Under the pieces are notes generated by a model, which had not been told where the DNA came from, searched no databases, and saw only the letters and a program-made list of their open reading frames with translations. Source: Comamonadaceae bacterium G21597-S1 (GTDB taxonomy: Bacteria; Pseudomonadota; Gammaproteobacteria; Burkholderiales; Burkholderiaceae_C). Taken from it: 64,000 nt of DNA. Numbering within the stretch: the stretch's first letter is position 1; each line of letters starts with the position of its first letter. Where the stretch lies: assembly GCA_027214345.1 (NCBI GenBank), contig JAPWHR010000003.1, positions 62,001 through 126,000 on the forward strand, in the 5' to 3' direction. This document shows positions 8,701 through 16,950 of the stretch, one piece after another. A program made the translations under genes and the position numbers.

Positions 8701-9540
8701 TCAGCCTCCGCGGCGCGCCCGCTCGTACAGGCCCTGCACCTTGGGCTCGTTGGCCTGCAGATCGCGTATGCGCTGCGGCCCACTGGGATGGGTCGACAGG
8801 AAGGCCAGCTGGCCACCGCCGCCGCTTGAGGCCTCGGCCATCTTGCGCCACAGGCTGGCCCCGGCCTGCGGCGCGTAACCGGCGCGAGCGGCCAGTTCAA
8901 GGCCGACCAGGTCGGCCTCGCTTTCGTCCTCGCGGCTGAAATTGAGCGTGAGCAACTGGGTGCCGATATTGGCCGCGACATCGCCGAGGTCGCCCAGGCC
9001 CAGCAAGCGCGCCGCGAGCGACAGGCCGAGTCCGGTGGCCTGGGTCTTGCCGATGCGTTCGCTGGCATGTTCGCGCAGTGCATGGGCCATCTCATGGCCC
9101 ATGATCATGGCCGCCTCGTCGTCGGTCAGCCGCAGGCGATCGAGGATGCCGGTGTAAAACGCGATCTTGCCGCCCGGCATGCAGAAGGCATTGATCTCCT
9201 TGCTGCGGATCAGGTTGACCTCCCAGCGCCACTGGCCGGCACGCTCGTTCCACTGCCCGGTGTACGGAATGATGCGCTGCGCGATGGCGCGCAGCCGGCG
9301 CAGCTGCGCATCGCCTGACGACACGAGCGCACCTTGGGCGCGGGCCTCGGACATCATCTTGGCGTATTGCTGCGCCGCCGCCTGCTCGATCTCGTCGGCC
9401 GAGACCAGCTTGCGAAATCCGGAGCGTTTGCCGACGTCGACCTGGGCCATGGCCGGCGCGGCGGCCACGGCGGTTGCCGCGACCAGAAAGCCACGGCGCT
9501 GCGCCCAGGGGGAACGATCGGAGAGGCAACGCATGCACAT
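8701..9540 (-). CDS. Exported M48-family zinc metalloprotease
   Basis: A 279-residue peptidase of family M48, the group with the envelope quality-control proteases LoiP and BepA. The zinc motif HEMAH is at 149-153 (catalytic E150), and the downstream glutamate ligand lies in DESEADLVG. The N-terminus carries a twin arginine in QRRGFLVAA followed by a hydrophobic stretch ending AMA, which looks like a Tat-type signal, so the protein is probably exported folded, perhaps already with zinc. The start could be either of two ATGs (9540 or 9534); neither has a clear ribosome binding site. It is divergent from the AmpG-like permease gene. Confidence 0.88.
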   Translation of the reverse strand: MCMRCLSDRSPWAQRRGFLVAATAVAAAPAMAQVDVGKRSGFRKLVSADEIEQAAAQQYAKMMSEARAQGALVSSGDAQLRRLRAIAQRIIPYTGQWNERAGQWRWEVNLIRSKEINAFCMPGGKIAFYTGILDRLRLTDDEAAMIMGHEMAHALREHASERIGKTQATGLGLSLAARLLGLGDLGDVAANIGTQLLTLNFSREDESEADLVGLELAARAGYAPQAGASLWRKMAEASSGGGGQLAFLSTHPSGPQRIRDLQANEPKVQGLYERARRGG

Positions 9541-9574
9541 GCGTGAATAATAGTCGCAAGCTCATAGACCCTGC

Positions 9575-10942
9575 ATGTCAGACAACACCGCAAATTCCGA
9601 CGAAAAGCCCCGGCTGCCCTGGCGCGATGCGTTACGCGTCTACCTGGAACCCGCCAGCCTGCGCATGTTGCTGCTGGGCTTCTCGGCCGGACTGCCGCTG
9701 CTGCTGGTGTTCGGCACCTTGAGCTTCTGGCTGCGCGAGGCCGGCATCGACCGCACCACCATCGGCCACCTGAGCTGGGTCGGCCTGGCGTACGGCTTCA
9801 AATGGGCCTGGTCGCCCCTGGTGGACCGATTGCCGATACCGCTGCTCACGCGCTGGCTGGGCCGCCGGCGCAGCTGGCTGCTGATGTCGCAGTCCGTCAT
9901 CATGGGCGCGCTGGTGGCGATGGCGCTGACCGACCCGCGCCTGACGCTGGCACCCATGGTCTGGGGCGCACTGGCCGTGGCCTTCGGATCGGCCACGCAG
10001 GACATCGCGCTGGACGCCTACCGCATCGAGTCCGCCTCGACCGAGCGCCAGGGTGCGTTGGCCGCGACCTACCAGACCGGTTACCGGATCGCGATGATCT
10101 GGGCCGGCGCCGGCGTGTTGTGGATCGCGGCTCGCGCCGAGGTTGACGGGGCGGCGCTGTACCAGCCCGAGGCCTGGCGCACCGCCTACCTGGTGATGGC
10201 GGCGTCGATGCTGGTCGGCGTGCTCACGGTGCTGCTGTCGCCCGAGCCGCAACACCGGGTACTGGCGCCGGCGAAGAACATCGGCGAATGGGCCCGTGGC
10301 GCGCTGGTCGCGCCGTTCGCGGACTTCCTGGGCCGCTACCGCTGGCACGCGGTGCTGATCCTGGCGCTGATCGCGGTCTACCGCATCAGCGACGTGGTGA
10401 TGGGCATCATGGCCAATCCCTTCTACGTGGACATGGGTTACACCAAGGACGAGGTCGCGGCGGTGACCAAGGTCTATGGCGTCGTCATGACGCTGGTGGG
10501 GGCCTTCGTCGGAGGCGCGATGTCGATGCGGTACGGCGTCATGCGCGTGCTGATGCTCGGTGCAGTGCTCAGCGCGGCGACCAACCTGCTGTTTGCCTGG
10601 CTGGCCGGCCACGGCCATGACGTGAGCGCGCTGATCGTCGTCGTGTCGGCCGACAACCTGAGCAGCGGCATCGCATCGGCCGCCTTCATCGCCTATCTGT
10701 CCGGCCTGACGAACATCCAGTACTCGGCAACCCAATACGCCCTGTTCAGCTCGCTGATGCTGCTGCTGCCCAAGTTCCTGGCCGGCTTCTCCGGTCAATA
10801 CGTCGACAACTTCGGGTATGCCCACTTCTTCACCGCCACCGCCGTGCTCGGCCTGCCGGTGCTGGTGCTGATCGCGCTCGCCTCGTGGGCCGGCCACGGC
10901 CGCACGATGCCGCCCCAGGCCGTCGCGGCGGCACCGCGCTGA
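9575..10942 (+). CDS. ampG: AmpG-like MFS permease
   Basis: A 455-residue major facilitator protein of the AmpG family, inner-membrane permeases that bring anhydro-muropeptides released from the cell wall back into the cell for recycling. About 12 to 14 hydrophobic helices are visible. Family features include FSAGLPLLLVFGTLSFWLRE near residue 36, FKWAWSPLVDR near 77 and GSATQDIALDAYRIE near 137. It stands alone, divergent from the M48 protease gene only 34 bases away, so both promoters must overlap. The AmpG assignment rests on the N-terminal motifs; a related drug or acetyl-CoA type permease is less likely. Confidence 0.85.
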   Translation: MSDNTANSDEKPRLPWRDALRVYLEPASLRMLLLGFSAGLPLLLVFGTLSFWLREAGIDRTTIGHLSWVGLAYGFKWAWSPLVDRLPIPLLTRWLGRRRSWLLMSQSVIMGALVAMALTDPRLTLAPMVWGALAVAFGSATQDIALDAYRIESASTERQGALAATYQTGYRIAMIWAGAGVLWIAARAEVDGAALYQPEAWRTAYLVMAASMLVGVLTVLLSPEPQHRVLAPAKNIGEWARGALVAPFADFLGRYRWHAVLILALIAVYRISDVVMGIMANPFYVDMGYTKDEVAAVTKVYGVVMTLVGAFVGGAMSMRYGVMRVLMLGAVLSAATNLLFAWLAGHGHDVSALIVVVSADNLSSGIASAAFIAYLSGLTNIQYSATQYALFSSLMLLLPKFLAGFSGQYVDNFGYAHFFTATAVLGLPVLVLIALASWAGHGRTMPPQAVAAAPR

Positions 10943-11072
10943 GCGCGGGTGGCGGCCGGAGCCGCCGGCGCGGCGTCCGGACGCCTCCTGGCCGGCGGCG
11001 GCGCACCCGGGTTTACCTGCTCTTTACCCGCGCTTGAACAGCAGCACATGCGCACCGCATAAACTGGCCGCC

Positions 11073-11786
11073 ATGGTGGAACGGCTGTTGATGATCGAAG
11101 ACGATACGCGCCTGGCCCAGATGGTGTCGCAGTACCTGAGCCAGTCGGGTTACCAGGTGACGCATGCGGCGGACGCCCAGTCCGGGCTGGATCGGCTGCA
11201 GGCCCGCGGAGCGGAGCCCTTGCCCGATCTCGTCATCCTGGACCTGATGCTGCCCGACATGGACGGGCTGGAGGTCTGCAAGCGGATCCGGGCCATGCCG
11301 GGTGCCGTGGCGCGTATGCCGGTGCTGATGCTGACCGCCAAGGGCGACCCGATGGACCGCATCATCGGCCTGGAGATCGGCGCCGACGACTACCTGCCCA
11401 AGCCCTTCGAACCGCGTGAATTGCTGGCGCGCATCCGCGCGGTCCTGCGCCGACACGGCACGACGGAGGCCCAACCACAACTGATGCAGTTCGGATCGTT
11501 GCAGATCGATCGCGATGCGCGCACGGTCAGCGTCGCCGATCAGCCCTGCGAGCTGACCTCCTACCAGTTCGACCTGCTCGTGGCGCTGGCCGAACGCGCC
11601 GGCCGGGTCCTCACCCGCGACCAGATCATGGAGGCCGTGCGCGGCCGCGAACTCGACGCCTTCGACCGCTCGATCGACGTCCACATGGGCCGCATTCGCG
11701 CCGCGATCGAACAAGATCCCAAGTCCCCCAAACGCATCCTCACGGTTCGCGGCGTCGGATATGTCTTCGCACGTCAACAGGACTGA
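11073..11786 (+). CDS. OmpR-family response regulator
   Basis: A 237-residue two-component response regulator. The receiver domain (residues 1-120) shows the acidic pocket EDD near residue 8, the phospho-accepting D57 in LDLMLPD and the lysine in LTAKGD. Residues 135-232 form an OmpR-type winged helix with TRDQIMEAVRGRELDAFDRSI, the recognition-helix region of the RstA/OmpR branch. I start at ATG 11073 because the receiver begins there; an upstream in-frame ATG would add residues that do not fit the family. It is followed by its sensor kinase gene, so the two form a pair. The resemblance is closest to RstA-like regulators; the signal is unknown. Confidence 0.92.
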   Translation: MVERLLMIEDDTRLAQMVSQYLSQSGYQVTHAADAQSGLDRLQARGAEPLPDLVILDLMLPDMDGLEVCKRIRAMPGAVARMPVLMLTAKGDPMDRIIGLEIGADDYLPKPFEPRELLARIRAVLRRHGTTEAQPQLMQFGSLQIDRDARTVSVADQPCELTSYQFDLLVALAERAGRVLTRDQIMEAVRGRELDAFDRSIDVHMGRIRAAIEQDPKSPKRILTVRGVGYVFARQQD

Positions 11787-11834
11787 GCCCGCGGAGCGAA
11801 GGCTCCGCAGCGCGCAGTACGGAGGTGAGTCCGA

Positions 11835-11873
11835 ATGAACGCAGGGCCGCCCCAAGGGCGCAGCACCGCATGA
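11835..11873 (+). CDS. Possible 12-codon leader reading frame before the sensor kinase
   Basis: Directly after GGAGGTGA there is an ATG at 11835 that opens a frame of 12 codons (MNAGPPQGRSTA) whose TGA overlaps the ATG of the histidine kinase gene in an ATGA junction. The kinase ATG itself has no good ribosome binding site, so translation of this tiny frame could deliver ribosomes to it. Nothing suggests that the peptide itself has a function, and the arrangement may be chance. Confidence 0.35.
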   Translation: MNAGPPQGRSTA

Positions 11874-13069
11874 AAACACCGTTCCTGCAGCGCCTGTACC
11901 TGCGCATCTGGCTCGCGGTGGTCGGCGCCGTCGTGCTGATGATGCTGCTCGTGGCCTGGTTGTGGCGCATCGAGGCCGAGCGTGAACGCGCGATGCGTCC
12001 GGGGCGCGAGATCGTGCTGCGCGATGCCGGCGGCGCCATCATTGGCCAGGCGCCGGCGCGGCCCATCCGCACGCCCGGCCAGGCGCCGGAGTTCGAGGTC
12101 GTCATGCGCAACGGCCAGACCCTGTACATCCAGCTGCCGCGCCCGCGCGAGCCGGGCGACAAGGGCCCGCGCCGCGCAGGCCCGCCCAGTGCCCGCATGA
12201 ATTTCGCCTGGATGCTCGCACTGATCGCCGCTGCCGTGGCGCTGGGCAGTTACCCGGTCGTGCGCCGACTGACGCAACGGCTGGAGGTCGTCGAGTCCGG
12301 TGTCCGCCAGTGGGGCGAAGGTGCACTCGGCCATCGGCTGCCGGAAGACGGTCAGGACGAGGTCGCGAACCTGGCCCGAGGGTTCAACGAGGCGGCAGGC
12401 CGGGTACAGGCACTGCTGCAATCCCACAAGGCCTTGCTGGCCAACGCTTCACACGAGTTGCGCTCGCCGCTGACCCGGATCCGGATGGGCCTGGAACTGA
12501 TGGACGCGCAGACCTCGGCCGACGTGCGGGCCGAAATCGCCCGCAACATCCAGGAGCTGGACCTGCTGATCGACGAGATCCTGCTGGCCAGCAGGCTCGA
12601 CGCCAGCCAGGCCGACATCGGCACGATGGAACCGCTGGACCTGGTCGGCATCGCGGCGGAGGAATGCGCCCGCGTGGGGGCCGAACTGCAGGTGGAAGCC
12701 GACGCGCATGCGCTGACGGTCACTGGCGTGGCCAAGCTGCTGCGACGCCTCGTGCGCAACCTGCTGGAAAACGCCAACCGGCATGCCGCCGGCGAGGTGA
12801 TGCTGCGGCTGTCCGCCGGCAACGGCACGGTCCTGCTGTCGGTCAGCGACCACGGGCCCGGCGTACCCGAGCCCTACCGCGAACGCATCTTCGAGCCCTT
12901 CTTCCGCTTGCCGGGTGCCAGCGAACGCGACGGCGGTGTCGGCCTGGGCCTGGCACTGGTCAAGTCCATCGTGCAACGACACGGCGGCACGGTCCGCTGT
13001 ACGGCAGGGCCCCACGGCGGCGCCTGCTTCGAGGTTCGCCTACCGCAAAATCCGGCCAACGGCAGCTGA
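11870..13069 (+). CDS. Two-component sensor histidine kinase
   Basis: A 399-residue membrane-bound kinase. One membrane helix spans about residues 12-34, a short periplasmic sensor of some 75 residues follows, and a second helix starts at residue 110. A HAMP linker covers about 132-185, the H box has the phosphorylated H195 in ANASHELRSPLTR, and the ATPase domain carries the N box NLLENANRHA, DHGPGVP and GGVGLGLALVKS. It is the partner of the OmpR-type regulator encoded 83 bases upstream. The small sensor domain with basic and proline-rich character gives no clue to the signal; the general build is that of RstB/EnvZ-like kinases. Confidence 0.92.
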   Translation: MKTPFLQRLYLRIWLAVVGAVVLMMLLVAWLWRIEAERERAMRPGREIVLRDAGGAIIGQAPARPIRTPGQAPEFEVVMRNGQTLYIQLPRPREPGDKGPRRAGPPSARMNFAWMLALIAAAVALGSYPVVRRLTQRLEVVESGVRQWGEGALGHRLPEDGQDEVANLARGFNEAAGRVQALLQSHKALLANASHELRSPLTRIRMGLELMDAQTSADVRAEIARNIQELDLLIDEILLASRLDASQADIGTMEPLDLVGIAAEECARVGAELQVEADAHALTVTGVAKLLRRLVRNLLENANRHAAGEVMLRLSAGNGTVLLSVSDHGPGVPEPYRERIFEPFFRLPGASERDGGVGLGLALVKSIVQRHGGTVRCTAGPHGGACFEVRLPQNPANGS

Positions 13070-13130
13070 TCGCAGCACCGCGCACCGGTAATATTTCCGC
13101 TTGCTCGCGATTAATGAGCATCATCCCCCA

Positions 13131-13301
13131 ATTGGAGGATGGCGTGGGACCACTCGTCTGGTTACAGTTTTCCCCACTGCTGTCACAGTTCTGGAAGCGG
13201 TCCCGGCTTCATGCCGAGGGTCGATCAGGGAAGTATTTTTCGTCTCCAACGATGTCCTTCACAGGACTCTTTCAAGCCACCTTCGGGTGGCTTTTTTTTT
13301 T
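13131..13301 (+). ncRNA. Candidate structured RNA ending in an intrinsic terminator
   Basis: The space after the sensor kinase gene holds a series of complementary segments in the + strand: TTGGAG (13132) with CTCCAA (13244); GGGACC (13146) with GGTCCC (13199); a CGGC-TTCAT-GCCG hairpin (13204-13216); a GTCCT-TCAC-AGGAC hairpin (13254-13267); and a UUCG-capped terminator followed by ten T. No convincing protein is encoded here, since the open frame runs through the terminator. I recognise no Rfam family (it does not resemble 6S, SRP, tmRNA or RNase P RNA). It may be an independent small RNA or a 3' untranslated region of the kinase mRNA. The 5' end is not defined and I see no clear promoter. 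Confidence 0.55.
13276..13301 (+). terminator. Strong rho-independent terminator
   Basis: The stem GCCACC/GGTGGC closes a UUCG tetraloop and is followed by ten T. This is a textbook intrinsic terminator. It lies 207 bases after the sensor kinase stop codon, too far to be the usual end of that gene, which is part of the reason to suspect a separate RNA in between. Confidence 0.93.
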
Positions 13302-13591
13302 GCCGCGACCCGGCACAGGATGACGCCGCAACAGCTCGCGCATTCCGTCAGGCGCGGCGCATGCGGTGCGAACCGAATCGCTTGCGCGTCGACAGAATCA
13401 ATGGTCCCGCAGCCCAACGGTCGGCGACCGACCCGATCTGCTCGGCGATCCAGTGTTGCAGCCTGTTCTCGGCGTCAGCGGCTGATGGGGCGGCGGCCAA
13501 CGGCCTCGGGCCTGAACAGGCCGTCAACGAAGTGACGCGGCCAAGGCCAAGCTCGCAGCCGGCCGGGGCCGGCTGCCGCGTGCGCGGCGCA
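13302..13591. other. Gene-free stretch after the terminator
   Basis: About 290 bases between the + strand terminator and the end of the zf-CHCC gene. I see no gene that can be supported. A short minus-strand open frame without a start, ending at 13348, contains the words QHWIAEQIGS and RKRFGSH and might be a remnant of an older gene, but this is too weak to call. A GC-rich hairpin at its right end is listed separately. Confidence 0.6.
13555..13576 (-). terminator. GC-rich hairpin after the zf-CHCC gene
   Basis: GCAGCCGGC and GCCGGCTGC form a perfect 9-base-pair stem with a 4-base loop, 15 bases beyond the stop codon of the minus-strand zf-CHCC gene. No T run follows, so it may stop transcription only partly or protect the mRNA 3' end. 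Confidence 0.45.
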
Positions 13592-13798
13592 TCAATGGTG
13601 CGCGTCGAAATGTTCCCCGGCCTTGAGCGCGTAGACCGTGCCGCAATACGGGCACTTGGCCTGCCCGGTATGCCCGACGTCGAGATACACCTTGGGGTGG
13701 CTGTTCCAGATCTTCATGTCGGCCTTGGCATTGGGACAAAACACGCCGCCCTGGGCGTTGAGGTCCTTGGCCAGCAGTTCTACGGTGTTGTTGCTCAT
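13592..13798 (-). CDS. zf-CHCC zinc-finger protein
   Basis: A 68-residue protein with a single zinc-binding CHCC module: the cysteine in VFCPNA, a histidine in NSHPKVYL or DVGH, and the pair CPYC near the C-terminus. This small family shares its fold with the NDUFS6/13-kDa subunit of complex I, but the bacterial stand-alone proteins have no proven role. ATG 13798 was chosen because the domain fills the frame from there. It lies 46 bases after ilvE on the same strand, a pairing common in Burkholderiales, where a lipopolysaccharide heptosyltransferase often follows; that gene is absent here and gene-free DNA follows instead. Confidence 0.88.
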   Translation of the reverse strand: MSNNTVELLAKDLNAQGGVFCPNAKADMKIWNSHPKVYLDVGHTGQAKCPYCGTVYALKAGEHFDAHH

Positions 13799-13844
13799 GG
13801 GGTATCCGTATTCCAGTCGTGGAGGCAGTGTCGCACCGGGCCAC

Positions 13845-14783
13845 TCAGACCCGTGCCAGCCAATGCGCGTATTTCGGATTGCGCCCGCCCACGATGTCGA
13901 AGAAGGCGCTCTGGATCTTCTCGGTGATCGGCCCGCGCGAGCCGCGGCCCAGCGTGATCCGGTCGAGTTCGCGGATCGGCGTGACCTCGGCCGCGGTACC
14001 GGTGAAGAAGGCCTCGTCGCAGATGTAGATCTCGTCACGGGTGATGCGTTTTTGCACCAGCTCCAGGCCCAGGTCCTTGCAGATGTGCAGCACGGTGTTG
14101 CGCGTGATGCCGTTGAGCGCGCCGGCCGACAGGTCGGGCGTGTACACCACGCCGTCCTTGACGACGAACACGTTCTCGCCGGCGCCTTCGCTGACGAAGC
14201 CGCTGGCGTCGAGCAGCATGGCTTCGTCGTAGCCGTCGTCGGTGGCCTCCTGGTTGGCCAGGATGGAGTTGGTGTAGTTGCTCACCGCCTTGGCCTGCGT
14301 CATCGTGATGTTGACATGGTGGCGGGTATAGCTGGAGATCTTGACCCGGATGCCGTTCTTCATGCCGTCCTCGCCCAGGTAGGCGCCCCACGGCCATGCG
14401 GCGACCATCAGGTGGATGGTGTTGCCCTTGGTGCTGACGCCCAGCTTTTGCGAGCCGACCCAGGTCAGCGGACGCAGGTAGCAGCTCTCGAGTTTGTTCT
14501 CGCGCACCACCTGTTTCTGCGCCTCCATCACCTCCTCGAGCGTGAACGGAATCTTCATGCGCAGGATCTTGGCGCTGTTGAACAGGCGTTCGGTGTGTTC
14601 GCGCAGGCGGAAGATGGCGGTGCCGCCGGTGGTGTTGTAGGCCCGTACGCCCTCGAACGCGCCGCAGCCGTAATGCAGCGTGTGGGTCAGCACATGGATC
14701 TTGGCGTCGCGCCAGTCGACCAGCTGGCCGTCCATCCAGATCTTGCCGTCGCGGTCGGCCATTGAAGGTGGTACTGCGCTCAT
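13845..14783 (-). CDS. ilvE: Branched-chain amino acid aminotransferase
   Basis: A 312-residue PLP enzyme of fold type IV that swaps amino groups between glutamate and the keto acids of leucine, isoleucine and valine. Typical IlvE stretches are seen: HVLTHTLHYGCGAFEGVRAY near residue 32, YLRPLTWVGSQKLG near 109, the PLP lysine near residue 163 in TQAKAVSNYTNS, and DASGFVSEGAGENVF near 196. I start at ATG 14783, which has AAGGA nine bases before it; an ATG nine bases upstream would sit on the ribosome binding site. The gene begins 5 bases after the preceding membrane-protein gene ends, so the two are probably cotranscribed. Confidence 0.96.
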   Translation of the reverse strand: MSAVPPSMADRDGKIWMDGQLVDWRDAKIHVLTHTLHYGCGAFEGVRAYNTTGGTAIFRLREHTERLFNSAKILRMKIPFTLEEVMEAQKQVVRENKLESCYLRPLTWVGSQKLGVSTKGNTIHLMVAAWPWGAYLGEDGMKNGIRVKISSYTRHHVNITMTQAKAVSNYTNSILANQEATDDGYDEAMLLDASGFVSEGAGENVFVVKDGVVYTPDLSAGALNGITRNTVLHICKDLGLELVQKRITRDEIYICDEAFFTGTAAEVTPIRELDRITLGRGSRGPITEKIQSAFFDIVGGRNPKYAHWLARV

Positions 14784-14788
14784 GATGG

Positions 14789-15337
14789 TCATTCCTTGTT
14801 GTCTGACGGCCTGTCCGGGCCCGGGTTGGATGGGGTCTCTGCTGCGGATCTCGGGTCGCCACCGCCGACGGCGGCGCCGAAACGGCCGATTTTACGGGGC
14901 GCGGCCGCGGTTTCCGCATCCGCCGGCGGGGTATCGTCGGCCTGCGCCGGGCGCACCATGTCCCAGCGCACCAGGCGCCCGCCGTTGAACTCGCAGTCCA
15001 CGTACGACTGGCTGTTGTCGCTCCAGCGGTAGACCTCGGGCTGTTCGTCCTTGATGGTCTGCAGAGCGCCGAGCGAGCGGGTCATGGCCGTCACGTGCAG
15101 CAAGGTCACGCCGGGCTTGAGCTTGGCATTGAGCATGACGGCGCTGTCGACATGGCCGACCGGGCGGTCGGCGGCCCGCTTGAGCACCTGCATCATCCGG
15201 TTGAAATGCAGCAGCAGCCACATCACCAGCGCGGTGATGACCACGAGAACGCCTTGCCAGCCGAAGCGTTGCCAGGCAAAAACGAGCGCGACCGCCGCGG
15301 CCAACGGGATTCCGACACGAAGAAACAGTGATTGCAT
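14789..15337 (-). CDS. Conserved membrane protein of unknown function
   Basis: A 182-residue protein with two hydrophobic segments near the N-terminus (about residues 5-20 and 26-42), a basic stretch, a folded middle part and a Pro/Ala/Asp-rich, probably disordered tail after residue 135. I recognise no named family. ATG 15337 is preferred because the membrane segment starts directly behind it; the open frame upstream encodes a Pro/Arg-rich stretch without family character. It stands immediately before ilvE, five bases apart, but nothing in it suggests a metabolic role. The middle part with KLKPGVTLLHVTAMTRSLG is the best region for a family search. Confidence 0.75.
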   Translation of the reverse strand: MQSLFLRVGIPLAAAVALVFAWQRFGWQGVLVVITALVMWLLLHFNRMMQVLKRAADRPVGHVDSAVMLNAKLKPGVTLLHVTAMTRSLGALQTIKDEQPEVYRWSDNSQSYVDCEFNGGRLVRWDMVRPAQADDTPPADAETAAAPRKIGRFGAAVGGGDPRSAAETPSNPGPDRPSDNKE

Positions 15338-15491
15338 GGACGCTGGACTCGAAATGCGCGCCGGCGCCAAAACCGGCGGCGAGTGCACGCAACGTGGTGG
15401 ACGCGGCATGCCATTGTGCTGAGGAAGTGAAGCGCTGCATTTTAGGCGCCCCTGGCATGGGGCCGGCCCCCGGCAGCCCGGCTCCGGCGCC

Positions 15492-16859
15492 TCAGGTCAG
15501 GCCGCGCACGGTTTCCATCGCCTGCTCGACCCGATCGACCGCATGGATGACCAGGCCTTCGATCGGCTTTTTCGGCAGATTGGCCTTGGGCACGACGGCG
15601 ACGCTGAAACCCAGCTTGGCCGCCTCGCGCAGCCGCTCCTGGCCCCGCGGCGCCGGTCGCACCTCGCCGGCCAGCCCGACCTCGCCGAACGCGAAAAAGC
15701 CCTTGGGCAAGGCCTTGCCGCGCAGGCTGGACGTGATCGCCAGCATCACCGCCAGGTCGGCGGCCGGCTCGCTGATGCGCACGCCGCCGACGGCGTTGAC
15801 GAACACGTCCTGGTCGGCGCAGGCGACACCGGCATGGCGGTGCAACACGGCCAGCAGCATGGCCAGCCGGTCGCGCTCCAGGCCGACCGACAGCCGACGC
15901 GGGCTCGGCCCGCCGCCATCGACCAGGGCCTGGATCTCGACCAGCAACGGCCGGCTGCCTTCGAGCGTGACCATGACGCAACTGCCGGGCACGGCCGCGT
16001 CGTGCTGGCTCAGGAAAATCGCGCTCGGGTTGCTCACGCCCTTGAGTCCACGTTCGGTCATCGCGAACACACCGATCTCGTTGACTGCGCCGAACCGGTT
16101 CTTGATGGCTCGTACCAGCCGGTAGCTGGAATGGGTATCGCCCTCGAAATACAGCACGGTGTCAACCATGTGCTCGAGCACGCGCGGGCCGGCCAGCGCG
16201 CCTTCCTTGGTGACATGGCCGACCAGCACGATACACACGCCGCTGGCCTTGGCCGCACGCGTGAGGTGGGCGGCGCATTCGCGCACCTGGGCTACCGAGC
16301 CGGGGGCCGAGGTGAGCTGGTCGGAATACACGGTCTGGATCGAGTCGATGACGGCGATCTCGGGCTGCACGGCGTCCAGCGTGGCCAGGATCTTCTCCAG
16401 GCCGATCTCGGCCAGCACCTGCACCTGCGAGCCGTCCAGCCCGAGCCGGCGTGCGCGCAGCGCGACCTGGGCGCCGCTTTCCTCGCCGGTCACGTACAGC
16501 GTGCGCTTGCCGGCCACCTGCAGGGAGTGCAGCGCCTGCAGCAGCAGCGTCGACTTGCCGATGCCCGGGTCGCCGCCGATCAGCACCACGCCGCCATCGA
16601 CGATGCCCCCGCCCAGGACCCGGTCGAGTTCCTCGTGGCCGGTCGGCGTGCGCGCCATGTCGACCGCCTCGATGTCGCCCAGCGTGGCGACCTCGGCCGT
16701 CCTGGCCAGCGAGGCGAAGCGGTTGCGCACCGCCGACGGGGCCGGCGCCGCCGACTCGATCAGCGTGTTCCAGGCGCCGCAGGCCGGGCACTTGCCCAGC
16801 CATTTGGGGCTGGTTCCGCCGCAATCGCTGCACACATAGCTGCTTTTCTCTTTGGCCAT
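15492..16859 (-). CDS. radA: DNA repair protein RadA
   Basis: A 455-residue RadA (Sms), the RecA-related helicase that drives branch migration in recombination and helps repair stalled forks. Domains in order: a C4 zinc finger (C10, C13, C24, C27), a RecA-like ATPase with Walker A GGDPGIGKST near residue 95, the RadA-specific KNRFG motif in AIKNRFGAVNEIG near residue 253, and a C-terminal Lon-protease-like domain without the protease role (GDLAG replaced by GLAGEVRPAPRG). Length and motifs are complete. It is divergent from hpaR, 91 bases away, and is not functionally tied to that cluster. Confidence 0.97.
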   Translation of the reverse strand: MAKEKSSYVCSDCGGTSPKWLGKCPACGAWNTLIESAAPAPSAVRNRFASLARTAEVATLGDIEAVDMARTPTGHEELDRVLGGGIVDGGVVLIGGDPGIGKSTLLLQALHSLQVAGKRTLYVTGEESGAQVALRARRLGLDGSQVQVLAEIGLEKILATLDAVQPEIAVIDSIQTVYSDQLTSAPGSVAQVRECAAHLTRAAKASGVCIVLVGHVTKEGALAGPRVLEHMVDTVLYFEGDTHSSYRLVRAIKNRFGAVNEIGVFAMTERGLKGVSNPSAIFLSQHDAAVPGSCVMVTLEGSRPLLVEIQALVDGGGPSPRRLSVGLERDRLAMLLAVLHRHAGVACADQDVFVNAVGGVRISEPAADLAVMLAITSSLRGKALPKGFFAFGEVGLAGEVRPAPRGQERLREAAKLGFSVAVVPKANLPKKPIEGLVIHAVDRVEQAMETVRGLT

Positions 16860-16915
16860 GGCCGGATGTTACTGGACATGCTTACAGCTATCTGCCGATT
16901 CACGTACTGTGTTTT

Positions 16916-16926
16916 GCGGAATCCGC
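16916..16926. promoter_or_regulatory. Small palindrome in the radA-hpaR space
   Basis: GCGGAATCCGC, two 5-base arms around one base, lies 6 bases upstream of the longer hpaR palindrome in the same 91-base intergenic space. It could contribute to regulation of either gene, or be chance. Confidence 0.3.
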
Positions 16927-16932
16927 GATTTC

Positions 16933-16948
16933 ATTTAACATGTTAAAT
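16933..16948. promoter_or_regulatory. Candidate HpaR operator
   Basis: ATTTAACATGTTAAAT is a perfect 16-base palindrome two bases before the hpaR start codon, in an AT-rich island. MarR-type repressors such as HpaR bind palindromes of this size and AT-rich character and commonly repress their own operon. Its position overlapping the likely translation start region suggests that bound HpaR would block the transcript that carries hpaR and the degradation genes. No ribosome binding site is seen before hpaR, so the mRNA may be leaderless. Confidence 0.7.
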
Positions 16949-16950
16949 AA

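Noticed and set aside
13348-13545. A minus-strand fragment with RKRFGSH, recalling YgjP-type metallopeptidases
   Set aside because: It has no start codon, is too short and lacks the metal site; it may be a remnant but cannot be supported.
13139-13927. A + strand open frame starting after GGAGG within the candidate RNA
   Set aside because: It reads through the strong terminator and then antisense through the zf-CHCC and ilvE genes, with no recognisable protein. The GGAGG ATG there may be chance.
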